The notes beneath the pieces were generated by a model. The model was given only the letters and a program-made list of their open reading frames with translations, did not search any database and was not told the origin of the DNA. From assembly GCF_022163125.1 (NCBI RefSeq), contig NZ_CP091881.1, forward strand, positions 1,798,001 to 1,862,000: a DNA stretch of 64,000 bases. The letters are read 5' to 3'. Made by a program: the position numbers and the translations under genes. The DNA is from Paenibacillus sp. HWE-109. Its GTDB lineage: Bacteria; Bacillota; Bacilli; Paenibacillales; NBRC-103111. Within the stretch, counting starts at the first letter, position 1; every line of letters begins with the position of its first letter. Shown one piece after another: positions 47,328 to 57,136 of the stretch.

Positions 47328-47368
47328 AGAGCGAGAAGCCAATGAATTGGCTTCTATTTGCTCTTTTG
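47328..47368 (+). terminator. Terminator after the permease pair
   Basis: Nested stems AGAGC/GCTCT and GAAGCCAAT/ATTGGCTTC are followed by a T-run. Confidence 0.85.
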
Positions 47369-47481
47369 TCCATCCAATTCCTCTTTTTGGACATTCCTCC
47401 CGCTGTATTTATTGCTATAATACTAGAGGTGGAGACAATCCCTTCATATTTATATCACTCAAACTTTGGGAGGAGAACCAT

Positions 47482-49839
47482 GTGAATCTCCATGTGCTTT
47501 GGCAGAAACGAAAGAGTATTATTTTTACTTGGCTGATCTCCTACAGTGCTGTATTATTCATCCCGATGATGATGAGCTTGATCATTTATTCGCAGTCCAG
47601 TCAAGCGTTGAAAAGTGAAATCCATCGTGCCAATGATTCTTTGCTCAAGCAGGTACGATATTCCATAGATACACAAATTGACTTAATGAAACGTCTCAAT
47701 ATGGAGATTTCCTGGAACACCAAGCTTCAAACGTTAATGTATTCGACTAAACCAGCAAGCGATGCGCAATTTCTTGCCTATCAGTTAGTCAAAGATTTCA
47801 GGATGTATCAGACTTCCTATGCGACGATCGACGAATTTTATGTAACGTGGGATCAAGGTTCCTCGGTCCTTCGACCTGGCAATATTCGTGACAAACAAAC
47901 AGCCTTCAATACGATTCATAACACAGGCTCACTGCGTTACGAGCAGTGGCTGGATACGATGAACAATGCGCCCAATAACGAGTTCGTGCTGCTGCCGCAT
48001 GTCGATTCGGCCAGTCCGCAATCGTCAATTGCTTATATTACGCATTTGCCCAAAGATTTGAATGGAAAACAAGCGGGGACTGTCGTCGTTATGGCGGATA
48101 TGGCGCGATTCCAGAAAGCGATGGAAAGCATTTCGCTGTTCAATGGCGGTCAAATTTTAATTCTTAACCATGACAATCAAGTTCTGATGTCCAATTTACC
48201 AGTGACGGATAAGGAAAATGTGATCGTGCAGCAGTTGATGGACGCGGATCACGTCATTTATGCACCGTCCGCGAACGGAGATCCTGAGCTTTCCTATATT
48301 CAATCCGAAATATCCGATTTGAAATACGTGCTGGTCATTCCCAGTACGATTTATTGGCAGAAAGCGGAATATGTCCGCAAATTCACCTATATCAGTATTT
48401 TCATCAGCATCCTGGGAGCAGGTGTGTTGACTTGGTTTTTCCTGCGCCGCAATTATTCGCCGATTCGCCAGCTGGTGAAATCGATTTCTGATCGAAGTTC
48501 GTTGACGGATAGAGATGACGGAAATGAATTGCATTTTATCCAAAATGAAATCTTCCATACGCTGGATGAAAAAGAGAGAATTGCGCTGCAGCTGCAATCT
48601 CACCATCATCTGTTGCGCTCCAATATGCTCAGCCGCCTAATGAAAGGGAAAATGGATACACTAATTTCTTATGAAGAGGCTTTCAAATCATTCGATATTG
48701 AACTGATATCTAACAAATTTGCTGTTATTTTATTCGCTGTTGAGAATCATGAAAGCCTTCATACGAATTTGCCTGGTATGGATATGAATGAGCGGCGCAA
48801 GTTGGTTCAGTTCATCATTACCAATGTCGTCGAAGAACTTGTCGGACAACGTCAGCATGCAGGATATGTGGCCGAAATGGACGAGATGATGGCTTGCTTG
48901 ATTAATTTTGGAGATATACAAACGTCCGACTTGAATGCGGATTTGGTATGGATTGCATCCGAAGCGCAGCGGTTTCTCACTCGGTTTCGGATGGATTTAA
49001 CCGTATCCATCGGGGGGGTTCATACAATGCTGTCCGGTGCGGCTATGGCCTATCAAGAGGCAATGGATGCGATGGAATATAAAATGATTATCGGCAAGAA
49101 AGAGATTATTGCCTACGATGACTTACGCAGAGACGCTGACGACAAGTCTCAGTTAGGCTATTATTATCCGCTGCAAGTGGAGCAAATGATCATAAACTTG
49201 ATCAAAGTTGGCGATTATAACCAAGCTTCATCGTTCATGAACGATGTGACGGAACGGAATTTTAACAAACCGTTTGTATCTCTAACGTTGGCCAAATGTC
49301 TCATTTTCAATTTAGTCGGCACGATGGTGAAGGCGATTAATGAGCTTGGGGAGAGCGATAGCGGTTTTTTGGGGAATAATCCTTTGTGGATGGAAAATAT
49401 TATTGCGTGCGATACCTTCACAGAAATGCAGCATGAACTTCAAACCTTGCTTCAAGAAGTTTGCGTTTTTGCAGCAGCTAAAGTTGAGTCGAATCTATCC
49501 AAGGAACGGACAGAAACGCTGCGCGATCTGATCTCAGGCGTAATGAAGCATATTGCGGAGCACTATCATGATGCTAATTTGAGTGTCAATACAATTGGTG
49601 AACGATTTGAGTTGAAAGGCAGTTACATTTCCAAATTGTTCAAAGAGCAGACCGGGGACGGGCTGTTGGATTACATTTCGAAGTACCGCATTGAACAAGC
49701 GAAGAGGATGATGGGCAGCAAAAAAGACTCCATTTCCGACATCGCCAAAATCGTTGGCTACAATGAAGTAGCTACCTTTATCCGCGTGTTCAAGAAATAT
49801 GAAGGCATCACCCCAGGCAAATTCAAAGAAATGGGTTAG
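47482..49839 (+). CDS. Membrane-bound AraC-family transcriptional regulator with extracellular sensor
   Basis: A 785-residue one-component regulator. GTG 47482 is the start, supported by GGGAGGAGAACC; the frame is open upstream to 47257 but that part is a continuation inside the permease and terminator. A membrane helix at about 15-40, an extracellular Cache-like sensor and a second helix at about 295-315 precede a cytoplasmic part. That part includes a GGDEF-like CdaR-type region (VSIGGVHTML, YQEAMDAMEYKM) and AraC HTH motifs at the C-terminus (VNTIGERFELKGSYISKLFKE, VATFIRVFKKYEGITPGKFK). It senses outside and binds DNA inside with no kinase step. It lies between the permease pair and the second binding protein. 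Confidence 0.9.
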   Translation: MNLHVLWQKRKSIIFTWLISYSAVLFIPMMMSLIIYSQSSQALKSEIHRANDSLLKQVRYSIDTQIDLMKRLNMEISWNTKLQTLMYSTKPASDAQFLAYQLVKDFRMYQTSYATIDEFYVTWDQGSSVLRPGNIRDKQTAFNTIHNTGSLRYEQWLDTMNNAPNNEFVLLPHVDSASPQSSIAYITHLPKDLNGKQAGTVVVMADMARFQKAMESISLFNGGQILILNHDNQVLMSNLPVTDKENVIVQQLMDADHVIYAPSANGDPELSYIQSEISDLKYVLVIPSTIYWQKAEYVRKFTYISIFISILGAGVLTWFFLRRNYSPIRQLVKSISDRSSLTDRDDGNELHFIQNEIFHTLDEKERIALQLQSHHHLLRSNMLSRLMKGKMDTLISYEEAFKSFDIELISNKFAVILFAVENHESLHTNLPGMDMNERRKLVQFIITNVVEELVGQRQHAGYVAEMDEMMACLINFGDIQTSDLNADLVWIASEAQRFLTRFRMDLTVSIGGVHTMLSGAAMAYQEAMDAMEYKMIIGKKEIIAYDDLRRDADDKSQLGYYYPLQVEQMIINLIKVGDYNQASSFMNDVTERNFNKPFVSLTLAKCLIFNLVGTMVKAINELGESDSGFLGNNPLWMENIIACDTFTEMQHELQTLLQEVCVFAAAKVESNLSKERTETLRDLISGVMKHIAEHYHDANLSVNTIGERFELKGSYISKLFKEQTGDGLLDYISKYRIEQAKRMMGSKKDSISDIAKIVGYNEVATFIRVFKKYEGITPGKFKEMG

Positions 49840-49857
49840 GTTACGGAGGGGCATTAG

Positions 49858-51447
49858 ATGAGACGCACAAGAAAATCATACGCATGGCTGATGGTATCAT
49901 TGACCTTCGTGACGGTGCTGGCGACCGCTTGTTCGGACAGTCCGCAGCATTCGGTTCCAGACGATAATCCGGCTAAGCCAAAGTTGACTTATTGGGCAGA
50001 GCTTAATGGCAATGCGGGCAGCGTGAAGCCCAGCTTCCTGGAGGTTCCTTTCTTCCAAGAATGGCAAAAGCGGACAGGCGTTCAGCTCAAATTCATTCAA
50101 CCACCGACCAATCAAGCCAAAGAAGCGATAAATGTGCTCCTGGCTTCGGGAGATTTGCCCGATATGATGGAGTATGAGTGGAACCAATTTCCCGGTGGAC
50201 CCGTCAAAGCGATTAATGACGGCTATATCATCCGGTTGAATGAACTTATCGATCAGTATGCGCCGAATTTAAAGAAATATTTAAGTGAACATCCGGACGT
50301 CGACAAACAAATTAAAACGGATGACGGCAGCTACTATGTGTTTCCCTTCATTCGCGGCGATGATCAGCTTCGCACGTACCAAGGGCCAATTGTTCGCAAG
50401 GATTGGCTGGAGGAACTGGGGCTGCAGACGCCGACGACGATCGCGGAGTGGCATGCGGTTTTGCAAGCTTTCAAGGAGAAGAAAGGCGTGGAAGCGCCAT
50501 TAACGTTCCTTGGGGTTCCAAACACGCTGTTCGGGATTGAAGGCGGCGGGTTTGTGGGGGCTTTCGGGATCAAGAAAGGCTTCTACGTGGACCAAGGTCA
50601 TGTGAAGTTCGGCGCTGCTGAGCAGGGATATAAAGACTTTCTGACGACTTTCCGGCAGTGGTATGCGGAGGGGTTGATCGACAAGAATATTGCTACGGTG
50701 GATACGAAAACGATGGATGCCAATATGATCTCGGGCCGCAGCGGCGCAACGATCTGGAATGCAGGCGCAGGGCTCGGCAAGTGGCAGCCGCTCGTTGAGG
50801 ATAAGGACAAGAAGGCCATGTTCGAAGCGGCGCCATATCCAGTTCTTAAGAAGGGCGACCGCCCCAAATTCAGTCAGCGTAGCTATGCGTATGAAGGAAC
50901 TGGCGGCGTAGCGATTTCCAGCAAAAGCAAGCACGCGGAAGAAGCAGCGAAGCTGTTGGACTACGGCTACAGTCCAGAGGGGCACATGCTGTTTAATTTC
51001 GGCGTGGAAGGAATCAGCTACAAACTAGTGAACGGTTATCCAACGTATACGGATCTCATTTTGCGAAACCCCGACAAGCTTGCACCTGCTCAAGCGTTGG
51101 CGATGTACAGCAGATCTAGCTATTTTGGCCCCTTCGTCCAGGACGTCCGGTACATGGAGCAGTTCTACACGCTGCCGCAGCAGAAAAAGGCCGTGCAAAT
51201 CTGGTCGGACACAGACGTCGACAGCAACATCCTCCCGCAAATTCCCAAGACAGAGCTGGAGAATGCAGAGCTTTCCTCGATCATGAATGATGTGACGACC
51301 CTTGTTGACGAAATGTCGCTGAAAATCATCCTCGGCGTTGAATCCCCCGACACATTCGACAGCTATGTCAGCCAGCTCAAAGCCCTGAAGATCGACCGGG
51401 CGATCCAGATCCAGCAGCAGGCGCTGGAGCGGGATCGTAAACGGTAG
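49858..51447 (+). CDS. Extracellular solute-binding lipoprotein (second paralogue)
   Basis: A 529-residue LplA-type lipoprotein with lipobox LATAC. The mature part (LTYWAELNGN onward) is strongly similar to the 43791-45410 protein throughout. ACGGAGGGG precedes ATG 49858. It follows the membrane AraC regulator by under 20 bp but has no permeases of its own; 830 bp of repeats come next. It probably feeds the 45475/46442 permeases with a related sugar, or serves sensing together with the membrane regulator. Confidence 0.92.
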   Translation: MRRTRKSYAWLMVSLTFVTVLATACSDSPQHSVPDDNPAKPKLTYWAELNGNAGSVKPSFLEVPFFQEWQKRTGVQLKFIQPPTNQAKEAINVLLASGDLPDMMEYEWNQFPGGPVKAINDGYIIRLNELIDQYAPNLKKYLSEHPDVDKQIKTDDGSYYVFPFIRGDDQLRTYQGPIVRKDWLEELGLQTPTTIAEWHAVLQAFKEKKGVEAPLTFLGVPNTLFGIEGGGFVGAFGIKKGFYVDQGHVKFGAAEQGYKDFLTTFRQWYAEGLIDKNIATVDTKTMDANMISGRSGATIWNAGAGLGKWQPLVEDKDKKAMFEAAPYPVLKKGDRPKFSQRSYAYEGTGGVAISSKSKHAEEAAKLLDYGYSPEGHMLFNFGVEGISYKLVNGYPTYTDLILRNPDKLAPAQALAMYSRSSYFGPFVQDVRYMEQFYTLPQQKKAVQIWSDTDVDSNILPQIPKTELENAELSSIMNDVTTLVDEMSLKIILGVESPDTFDSYVSQLKALKIDRAIQIQQQALERDRKR

Positions 51448-51455
51448 GAGGTTCG

Positions 51456-51745
51456 AATTTGTTCTGTTGGTGGAGCTAGATAGAGGGTTGGGAGACTGCA
51501 TAGAGTAGGTGTAAGGTAAAGTAGCTGATTAGGTTGGACGATGAGGCAGTACGTTCGACTTAGAGGAACCAGGATGCGCGGAATGCTTCTATTGCGTGAA
51601 GTCAACAATATAGAGGAACTACGATCCCTCTGGAGTTTGTATTTGTTCTGTTGGTGGAGCTAGATAGAGGGTTGGGAGACTGCTTAGAGTAGGTGTAAGG
51701 TAAAGTAGCCAGTTTGTAGACGATGCGACAGCACGCGGCTAGGAA
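51456..51745. repeat. Dispersed repeat family D, two tandem copies
   Basis: The block TTTGTTCTGTTGGTGGAGC followed by TAGATAGAGGGTTGGGAGA and AAGGTAAAGTAGC occurs at 51460-51525 and again at 51645-51710. A third copy is at about 52044-52112. Related diverged copies lie at 5540-5640 and 59037-59160. The second copy is preceded by TACGATCCCTCTGGAG, which also marks the 59037 copy. Confidence 0.85.
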
Positions 51746-51752
51746 TGACCCG

Positions 51753-51780
51753 ACCGTCAGGAATCCTGACGGTTTTATTA
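51753..51780 (+). terminator. Perfect hairpin terminator, first copy
   Basis: ACCGTCAGGA pairs with TCCTGACGGT, then TTTATTATT. The same sequence is duplicated at 52159-52187. Confidence 0.8.
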
Positions 51781-51782
51781 TT

Positions 51783-52020
51783 CTGTAACGCTGTTTTACA
51801 GCGTTACAGATGGGTTTTCCGCACATACTTCCACTTTAACGCTGAATTTCAACTTTAAATCCTACTGCGATCGCTTTCATGTAGCTGTTCCCCAGCTTTA
51901 AGGATGTTTTACAGCGTTACAAATGGGTTTTCCACACATACTTCCACTTTAACGCTGTATATCAACCTTAAACCCCGCTGCAATCGCTTTCAGAAGATGT
52001 TCCTCAGCCATTAAGCATGT
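51783..52020. repeat. Direct repeats of about 113 bp with palindromes
   Basis: CTGTAACGCTGT-TTT-ACAGCGTTACAG is a perfect palindrome at 51783-51809. The stretch starting TTTTACAGCGTTACA at 51794 recurs at 51907, with similar following sequence (GGGTTTTCC, CATACTTCCACTTTAACGC). The 113-bp spacing equals the array at 7177-7868, and partial wording (GATGTTTT-CAGCGTTA) matches the reverse strand of that array, so the two may be related. Confidence 0.7.
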
Positions 52021-52028
52021 TTTACAGG

Positions 52029-52213
52029 ATCCCTCAGGAGTTTGTATTTGTTCTGTTGCTGGAGCTAGATAGAGGGTTGGGAGAACGCATAGAGTAGGTG
52101 TAAGGTAAAGTAGCCAGTTTGTAGACGATGTGACAGCACGCGGCTAGGTAATGACCCGACCGTCAGGAATCCTGACGGTTTTATTATTCTGTAACGCTGT
52201 AAAACAGCGTTAA
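52029..52213. repeat. Third family D copy plus second terminator and palindrome copy
   Basis: It repeats the order seen at 51640-51809: the GGAGC-TAGATAGAGGG block, AAAGTAGCCAGTTTGTAGACG, the CCGTCAGGA hairpin (52159-52179), TTTTATTATT, then CTGTAACGCTGT-AAA-ACAGCGTTA. So one whole segment is duplicated. No gene is present in 51448-52274. Confidence 0.8.
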
Positions 52214-52274
52214 GATTCAACAGAAGCCAGCCCCAACCTTCCCATTAGCTATTTTTGGCGCATAGAGGAAATAG

Positions 52275-54095
52275 GTGTTTATCCGCGAATTAGTTCAAAA
52301 GGTGAACAAAGTGATAGGGGAGGAGGGACTTCATTTGATAGGCACCATGAGCGCGAAGGTGAAGTCGGCATTAACGGATTATTTAACTTTAAAGAAGAGG
52401 ATTTTTATTATCTTCTTATTCAGCACGTCAATTCCGTTTATTTGTATTGTGCTTATTTCCTACTACACGATTTATTCGATTCTGACGAACAAAATTCAGA
52501 ACGGCATTCAAAGCAATTTGAAGCAGGTGGAGTTGTCGCTGGAAAGCACGATAAGCAACTTGAATCATGTCTCGCAGCAGCTTGCTTTTGCCGGAAGTGT
52601 GGGCAAGAAGTTGGATGAGATGCTGCAGCTTCCAGTCAGTCAATCGTTTGAACGGTCGCAAATGCTCAGTGATTTGAAGGATGAACTAAGTTTAGTCACG
52701 TTCACGAATCCAAACATCGGGTTAACGTTGTATTATTTTCAGAATGATCGTACGTATGATCTTGAAAATTCGGCCGTGAAGGAGAAGTTCACGCCGGAGA
52801 ATCTGCCGCTGCTCGCTGAATACTCGGGAATTTCTTATTATGGGCCGCATGTCAGCAACAATCGGTTCGATAATCAGTTCGTGCTGTCTGCCATGCGCAA
52901 GGTGGATTTGCCACTTCGTGATGATGTTTATGTGTATATTGAAACGGGGTTTCATTTAACGCAAAATATTTTGAACAGCGATCAATTTGGCGGCGTGAAT
53001 TCGCATATTTTTCTCGATAATAAGGGGCGGATTGCGTTTAGTGATCTTCCGGAAGTATTTGCGAAAGATACGATATTCCCCAATTTTGCCCCAAATCAAA
53101 CCTTTGGCACGCTCACAGATTATTACTGGTTCAGGCAAGTTAGCAATCAAGGGTGGAGTCTGGTCTCTATGATTCCAAAAGCTGATTACAACAAAGAAAT
53201 GAATCAATGGTTTGTACAAATTGCTTTGTTTTCGCTGATTTTTCTAGGCATGAGTTTGCTGTTGGCTTGGCTTCTATGGAAGATGGTTTACCGCCCTTTA
53301 AATGGTTTTAATAAAGAAATCAAGCTAATGGCTCAAAGCAGAGCGCAGACTGTGGCGGTCAAAACGAATATTCCCGAGTTTGATTTCTTATTGCATCAAT
53401 TTCGTTCAATGAAGGAGCAAATTTGGACGTTATTCGCCGAGGTAGAGTTGAAGGAGAAGCGAAGGGTCGATTTGGAAGTCGAAAAGCTGCTCTACCAAAT
53501 TAATCCGCACTTCTTAATGAATACGCTGGATACGGTGCATTGGTTAGCGCTTATGAATGGGCAAACGGAGATCGATCGACTGGTGTCATCGCTTAATAAG
53601 CTGCTGCATTATAATCTGGGGAAGTTGGGGCAGGCTTCAACGATTAAGGAGGAAATTGAAGCTTTAAAGCAATATTTGATTTTACAACAAATTCGCTATG
53701 ACTTTAAGTTTGATGTGCAAATGCATGTCGATCAAGAGGTGTGGGATGTGCCGATTCCACGGTTTATTTTGCAGCCGCTTGTTGAGAATTCACTCTACCA
53801 CGGGTTAAGCGATGATGGTTATATCAAGGTGGATGTCACGCTAAACAGCGCAATTCAGATCGCCATTCGAGATAATGGCTCAGGGATGTCAGATGAAACG
53901 ATTCACAATTTGTTGAACAATCCGGATGCTGAGAACACGAAAGTCGGCATGGGCATTGGACTTAATTATGTGAAGCGAATGCTCGAGTCGCAATACGGAG
54001 ACCAAGCAGAACTGCGAATTCAAAGCATACGCGGAAAAGGGACAACGATAACGGTGTCATTACCTATTACGGAGGTGAAAGCTCGTCATGATTAA
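52275..54095 (+). CDS. YesM-type sensor histidine kinase
   Basis: A 606-residue membrane kinase. A transmembrane helix lies at about 42-65, followed by an extracellular sensor, a second helix at about 315-338 and HAMP. The LLYQINPHFLMN motif holds the phospho-acceptor (His about 412), and the HATPase has RDNGSGM. The start is uncertain. GTG 52275 has GAGGAA close by, while TTG 52335 has a much better AGGAGG and would give a more usual short N-terminus. It overlaps the regulator gene at 54088 by eight bases. Confidence 0.9.
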   Translation: MFIRELVQKVNKVIGEEGLHLIGTMSAKVKSALTDYLTLKKRIFIIFLFSTSIPFICIVLISYYTIYSILTNKIQNGIQSNLKQVELSLESTISNLNHVSQQLAFAGSVGKKLDEMLQLPVSQSFERSQMLSDLKDELSLVTFTNPNIGLTLYYFQNDRTYDLENSAVKEKFTPENLPLLAEYSGISYYGPHVSNNRFDNQFVLSAMRKVDLPLRDDVYVYIETGFHLTQNILNSDQFGGVNSHIFLDNKGRIAFSDLPEVFAKDTIFPNFAPNQTFGTLTDYYWFRQVSNQGWSLVSMIPKADYNKEMNQWFVQIALFSLIFLGMSLLLAWLLWKMVYRPLNGFNKEIKLMAQSRAQTVAVKTNIPEFDFLLHQFRSMKEQIWTLFAEVELKEKRRVDLEVEKLLYQINPHFLMNTLDTVHWLALMNGQTEIDRLVSSLNKLLHYNLGKLGQASTIKEEIEALKQYLILQQIRYDFKFDVQMHVDQEVWDVPIPRFILQPLVENSLYHGLSDDGYIKVDVTLNSAIQIAIRDNGSGMSDETIHNLLNNPDAENTKVGMGIGLNYVKRMLESQYGDQAELRIQSIRGKGTTITVSLPITEVKARHD

Positions 54096-55191
54096 AGTGT
54101 TAATTGTCGATGATGATAAATTAGTGCGAAAAGGGCTTATTTCAGCCATGCCTTGGAACCGTTTTGATATGGAGGTTGTGGGAGAAGCGAGCAACGGTGA
54201 GAAAGCGCTGGAGTTCCTGGCAGCGAATGCGGTGGATCTACTGTTGACGGATTTGGCTATGCCCGTTATGTCGGGGATTGAACTGCTGAAGATTGTTCGC
54301 AAACAATTTCCCCACATCTATACAGTCGTGTTAACGTTTCATCAGGATTTTGAATATATTCAAGAGGTTTTGCGACTGGGAGCTATTGATTATATTGCCA
54401 AGGTTCAGCTGGAAAAAGAAATTTTTGACGAAGTGCTGGGAAGAATTCATAAACGGATTCTGGAAGAGCAGAAGCAGGTACCTCCTCCCCAAGCGACCTT
54501 TTATGATGAGGAGGTTCAGGGAGGTTGGGCCTCAGCTCAATTGGACGTTAACGAGAAGGACTTATCTTTGGTGAAGGAACAGTGGTCTGGGCACGAGTGG
54601 ATATATCAAGACCAGGTTTTTGCCAGCTATAGGCAAGATTTGAAGCAACTGCAGCTGCCGCCAACGAAGTTGATGGGGCTGCTGTATGCGTTGATTGACA
54701 AGTGGAATGAACTTTTTAGCCGTGTGCATAAAGTGGATATTCAGCTGCCGGATGCTTTTGGCAATTGGCGTGAGGTGGACGAGTGGTTCGTGCAAACACG
54801 TGAATTCATTAGGAAAGCAATGGATAAGCCATCATTTTCCCAGGAAGTTGTGGCTTGTATTATGAAAGCTGTGCACATTGCGCAGGAAGATTTGAGCGAG
54901 CAAACGACTGCATTGCATATCGCCAAAAGGGTGAATATGAGCAGAAGCTACTTCAGTCAATGCTTCAAAGAAATCGTTGGCATCAGTTTCAGTGAGCATT
55001 TGCGCCATAATCGCATGGAGAAAGCGAAGGAACTCCTGCAGTATACGAATCAAACGATCGCCTTGATTGCTGAGCAAGTGGGTTATATGGATGAGAAGTA
55101 TTTCAGCCGCACGTTTCGGGAGCAGACAGGTCAATTACCGAGTGAATATCGACAGAAAGCAACCATAGGTAGAGAAATGTCCGATAAATAG
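54088..55191 (+). CDS. Short YesN-type response regulator with AraC domain
   Basis: A 367-residue regulator, notably shorter than the other two in the window. The receiver has D55 in LLTDLAMPV and FHQDFEYI. A linker of only about 130 residues precedes AraC HTH motifs at about 265-360 (ALHIAKRVNMSRSYFSQCFKE, EKYFSRTFREQTGQLPSEYR). ACGGAGGTGAAAG precedes ATG 54088. It is coupled to the kinase upstream and followed by the binding-protein gene at 55352, its likely target. Confidence 0.92.
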   Translation: MIKVLIVDDDKLVRKGLISAMPWNRFDMEVVGEASNGEKALEFLAANAVDLLLTDLAMPVMSGIELLKIVRKQFPHIYTVVLTFHQDFEYIQEVLRLGAIDYIAKVQLEKEIFDEVLGRIHKRILEEQKQVPPPQATFYDEEVQGGWASAQLDVNEKDLSLVKEQWSGHEWIYQDQVFASYRQDLKQLQLPPTKLMGLLYALIDKWNELFSRVHKVDIQLPDAFGNWREVDEWFVQTREFIRKAMDKPSFSQEVVACIMKAVHIAQEDLSEQTTALHIAKRVNMSRSYFSQCFKEIVGISFSEHLRHNRMEKAKELLQYTNQTIALIAEQVGYMDEKYFSRTFREQTGQLPSEYRQKATIGREMSDK

Positions 55192-55351
55192 AGGGTCAAA
55201 TGCTGATTGGAACGGATTTAGGGAAGAAGATTGTGTGATTTGCAGTCATTTCCCCCTCTAAACCTGTAACCGCTTTCTATCCATCACATCCCAGATTACA
55301 TGGTACTTTTAGGGTGTAGACAAATTCTAAAAGCGAAAGAAGGGGCCATAC

Positions 55352-57073
55352 ATGAGCAAGTCTAAAAAAAGCATGATGCTGCTGCTCGCTGGCATGCTAG
55401 TTGTATTATCCGCTTGTTCGGATGCAGGTAAAACGAAAGAATCACCAAAAGCTTCTGCGGTACCGGCAGCAACAGGTGGCACACAGACGGCTGCTGGGTC
55501 TGGTGAGGCAGGTCCGTTCGCCAAATCGGCGAAGCCGATAACGATCAAGATAGGCAAAGATGTTGACGCCGCAGATAAGAGTTTGCCAGCCGGAGATTCC
55601 CCGGAAAGCAACCCGTATACCCGTTATATCAAAGAGAATTTGAATATTGATACGAAAATCGTCTGGCAGGCTGCCACGGGCAAAGACTATGATCAGAAGG
55701 TGAATCTATCCATTGCCAGCAATGATTTGCCGGATGCTCTGGTCGTGAAAGATACCCAATTCAGGCAAATGGTGAAAAGTGGGCAGCTTGCTGATCTCAC
55801 CGAAGTTTATAACAAATACGCCTCACCTGCGCTCAAGCATATCATTGAAACGACGCAAGGACTTGCCCTGAAATCCGTTACCGTTGACGGCAAGATGTAT
55901 GCCCTTCCGAACGTCACGACCGAATCTGATATGGTTCATATGATGTGGATTCGCAAGGATTGGTTGGATAAACTAGGCTTGCAGCCGCCCAAAACGATGG
56001 ATGATCTGGAGAAAGTAGCCAAAGCATTTGTTGAACAAGATCCTGATGGCAATGGGAAAGCGGATACGATCGGGATCACAGGTCCGCAACTTGGGGGATT
56101 GCTGAACGCGGATTTTATCAATCCTAATAATAATAACTATGGTTTTGATCCGATCTTTGCCTCCTACCATTCCTACCCAGGATTTTGGGTAAAAGGGGCA
56201 GACGGGAAAACGGCCTACGGCTCTTTGCAGCCGGAAACGAAGCAAGCGCTATCCAAGCTCCGTGATTTATATGCCAAAGGCTTAATAGACAAAGAAATGA
56301 CCATCCGCAAGGATGCTCAGGAGCTAATTAAGAATGGCACGTCCGGTATTTACTTTGGCTTGTGGTGGGCTGGCGGTTATGGTCCTTTGGCCGATGCGAT
56401 CAAAAATAATCCCAAAGCAAACTGGCAAGCCTATGCTGCACCGCTGGATGTGAATGGGGAATTTACACCGCATATGGGGAACCCAACGAATCAGTATCTC
56501 GTTGTCCGCAAAGGATACGAACATCCAGAAGCTGCTATTCAGATGGAGAATTTGCTGCTTCGTGATGAATCCAAATTTGATGTCAAAGTGAATATTGGCA
56601 ACTACCCTTTACGTATCGTTTTTGCTCCGATGGATGAAATGGATGTTACGTACAAAATGATAAAAGAGGTTCTGGCTGGCACCAAAAAACCGGAAGAACT
56701 TGATCTTCCAGGCTACAAATTGCTCAAAGCGGATGCCGAGAACATAAAAAAAGTGAAACTTGAGCCTTACGATAAGCTGGATATTCAATATTGGAATCCT
56801 AATGCCGACCTAGGCGCTTGGAAAAGAATGTATTCCACCTTGGTAGGTATGGCTCCGCTGCAACAGCCATACAAGAAAATGTACAGTGTGACGTATTCAC
56901 AAACGAAAACGACGGAAAGCAAGTGGGCTACACTGGATAAGTTGGAAAAGGAAACGTTCCTGAAAATTATTATGGGGGCTGCACCGCTGGATTCTTTCGA
57001 TAAGTTTGTTCAGGACTGGAAGAAGCAGGGCGGAGATCAGATTCTAGCGGAAATCGATGAAATAGCTAAGTAA
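55352..57073 (+). CDS. Extracellular solute-binding lipoprotein (LplA/YtcQ type)
   Basis: A 573-residue lipoprotein with lipobox LSAC, resembling the 30586 protein. It has the same Ca-loop-like DPDGNGKADTIGI and an alpha/beta fold of the long binding proteins. AGAAGGGG precedes ATG 55352. It is followed by a stem-loop and two permeases. Confidence 0.92.
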   Translation: MSKSKKSMMLLLAGMLVVLSACSDAGKTKESPKASAVPAATGGTQTAAGSGEAGPFAKSAKPITIKIGKDVDAADKSLPAGDSPESNPYTRYIKENLNIDTKIVWQAATGKDYDQKVNLSIASNDLPDALVVKDTQFRQMVKSGQLADLTEVYNKYASPALKHIIETTQGLALKSVTVDGKMYALPNVTTESDMVHMMWIRKDWLDKLGLQPPKTMDDLEKVAKAFVEQDPDGNGKADTIGITGPQLGGLLNADFINPNNNNYGFDPIFASYHSYPGFWVKGADGKTAYGSLQPETKQALSKLRDLYAKGLIDKEMTIRKDAQELIKNGTSGIYFGLWWAGGYGPLADAIKNNPKANWQAYAAPLDVNGEFTPHMGNPTNQYLVVRKGYEHPEAAIQMENLLLRDESKFDVKVNIGNYPLRIVFAPMDEMDVTYKMIKEVLAGTKKPEELDLPGYKLLKADAENIKKVKLEPYDKLDIQYWNPNADLGAWKRMYSTLVGMAPLQQPYKKMYSVTYSQTKTTESKWATLDKLEKETFLKIIMGAAPLDSFDKFVQDWKKQGGDQILAEIDEIAK

Positions 57074-57083
57074 GCTAACCTTG

Positions 57084-57110
57084 GAGGCGTCAGTGAAAGC
57101 TGGCGCCTTC
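57084..57110 (+). other. Stem-loop between binding-protein and permease genes
   Basis: GAGGCGTCAG (57084-57093) pairs with CTGGCGCCTTC (57100-57110), with no long T-run. It mirrors the hairpin at 45422-45445 and probably helps set the ratio of binding protein to permease. Confidence 0.6.
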
Positions 57111-57136
57111 GCTTCACAACAGAGAGAATGGAAGTG

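Noticed and set aside
47257..47481. Upstream extension of the membrane AraC frame to 47257
   Set aside because: It would overlap the permease gene and run through its terminator. GTG 47482 has a strong ribosome binding site and is followed by the membrane segment.
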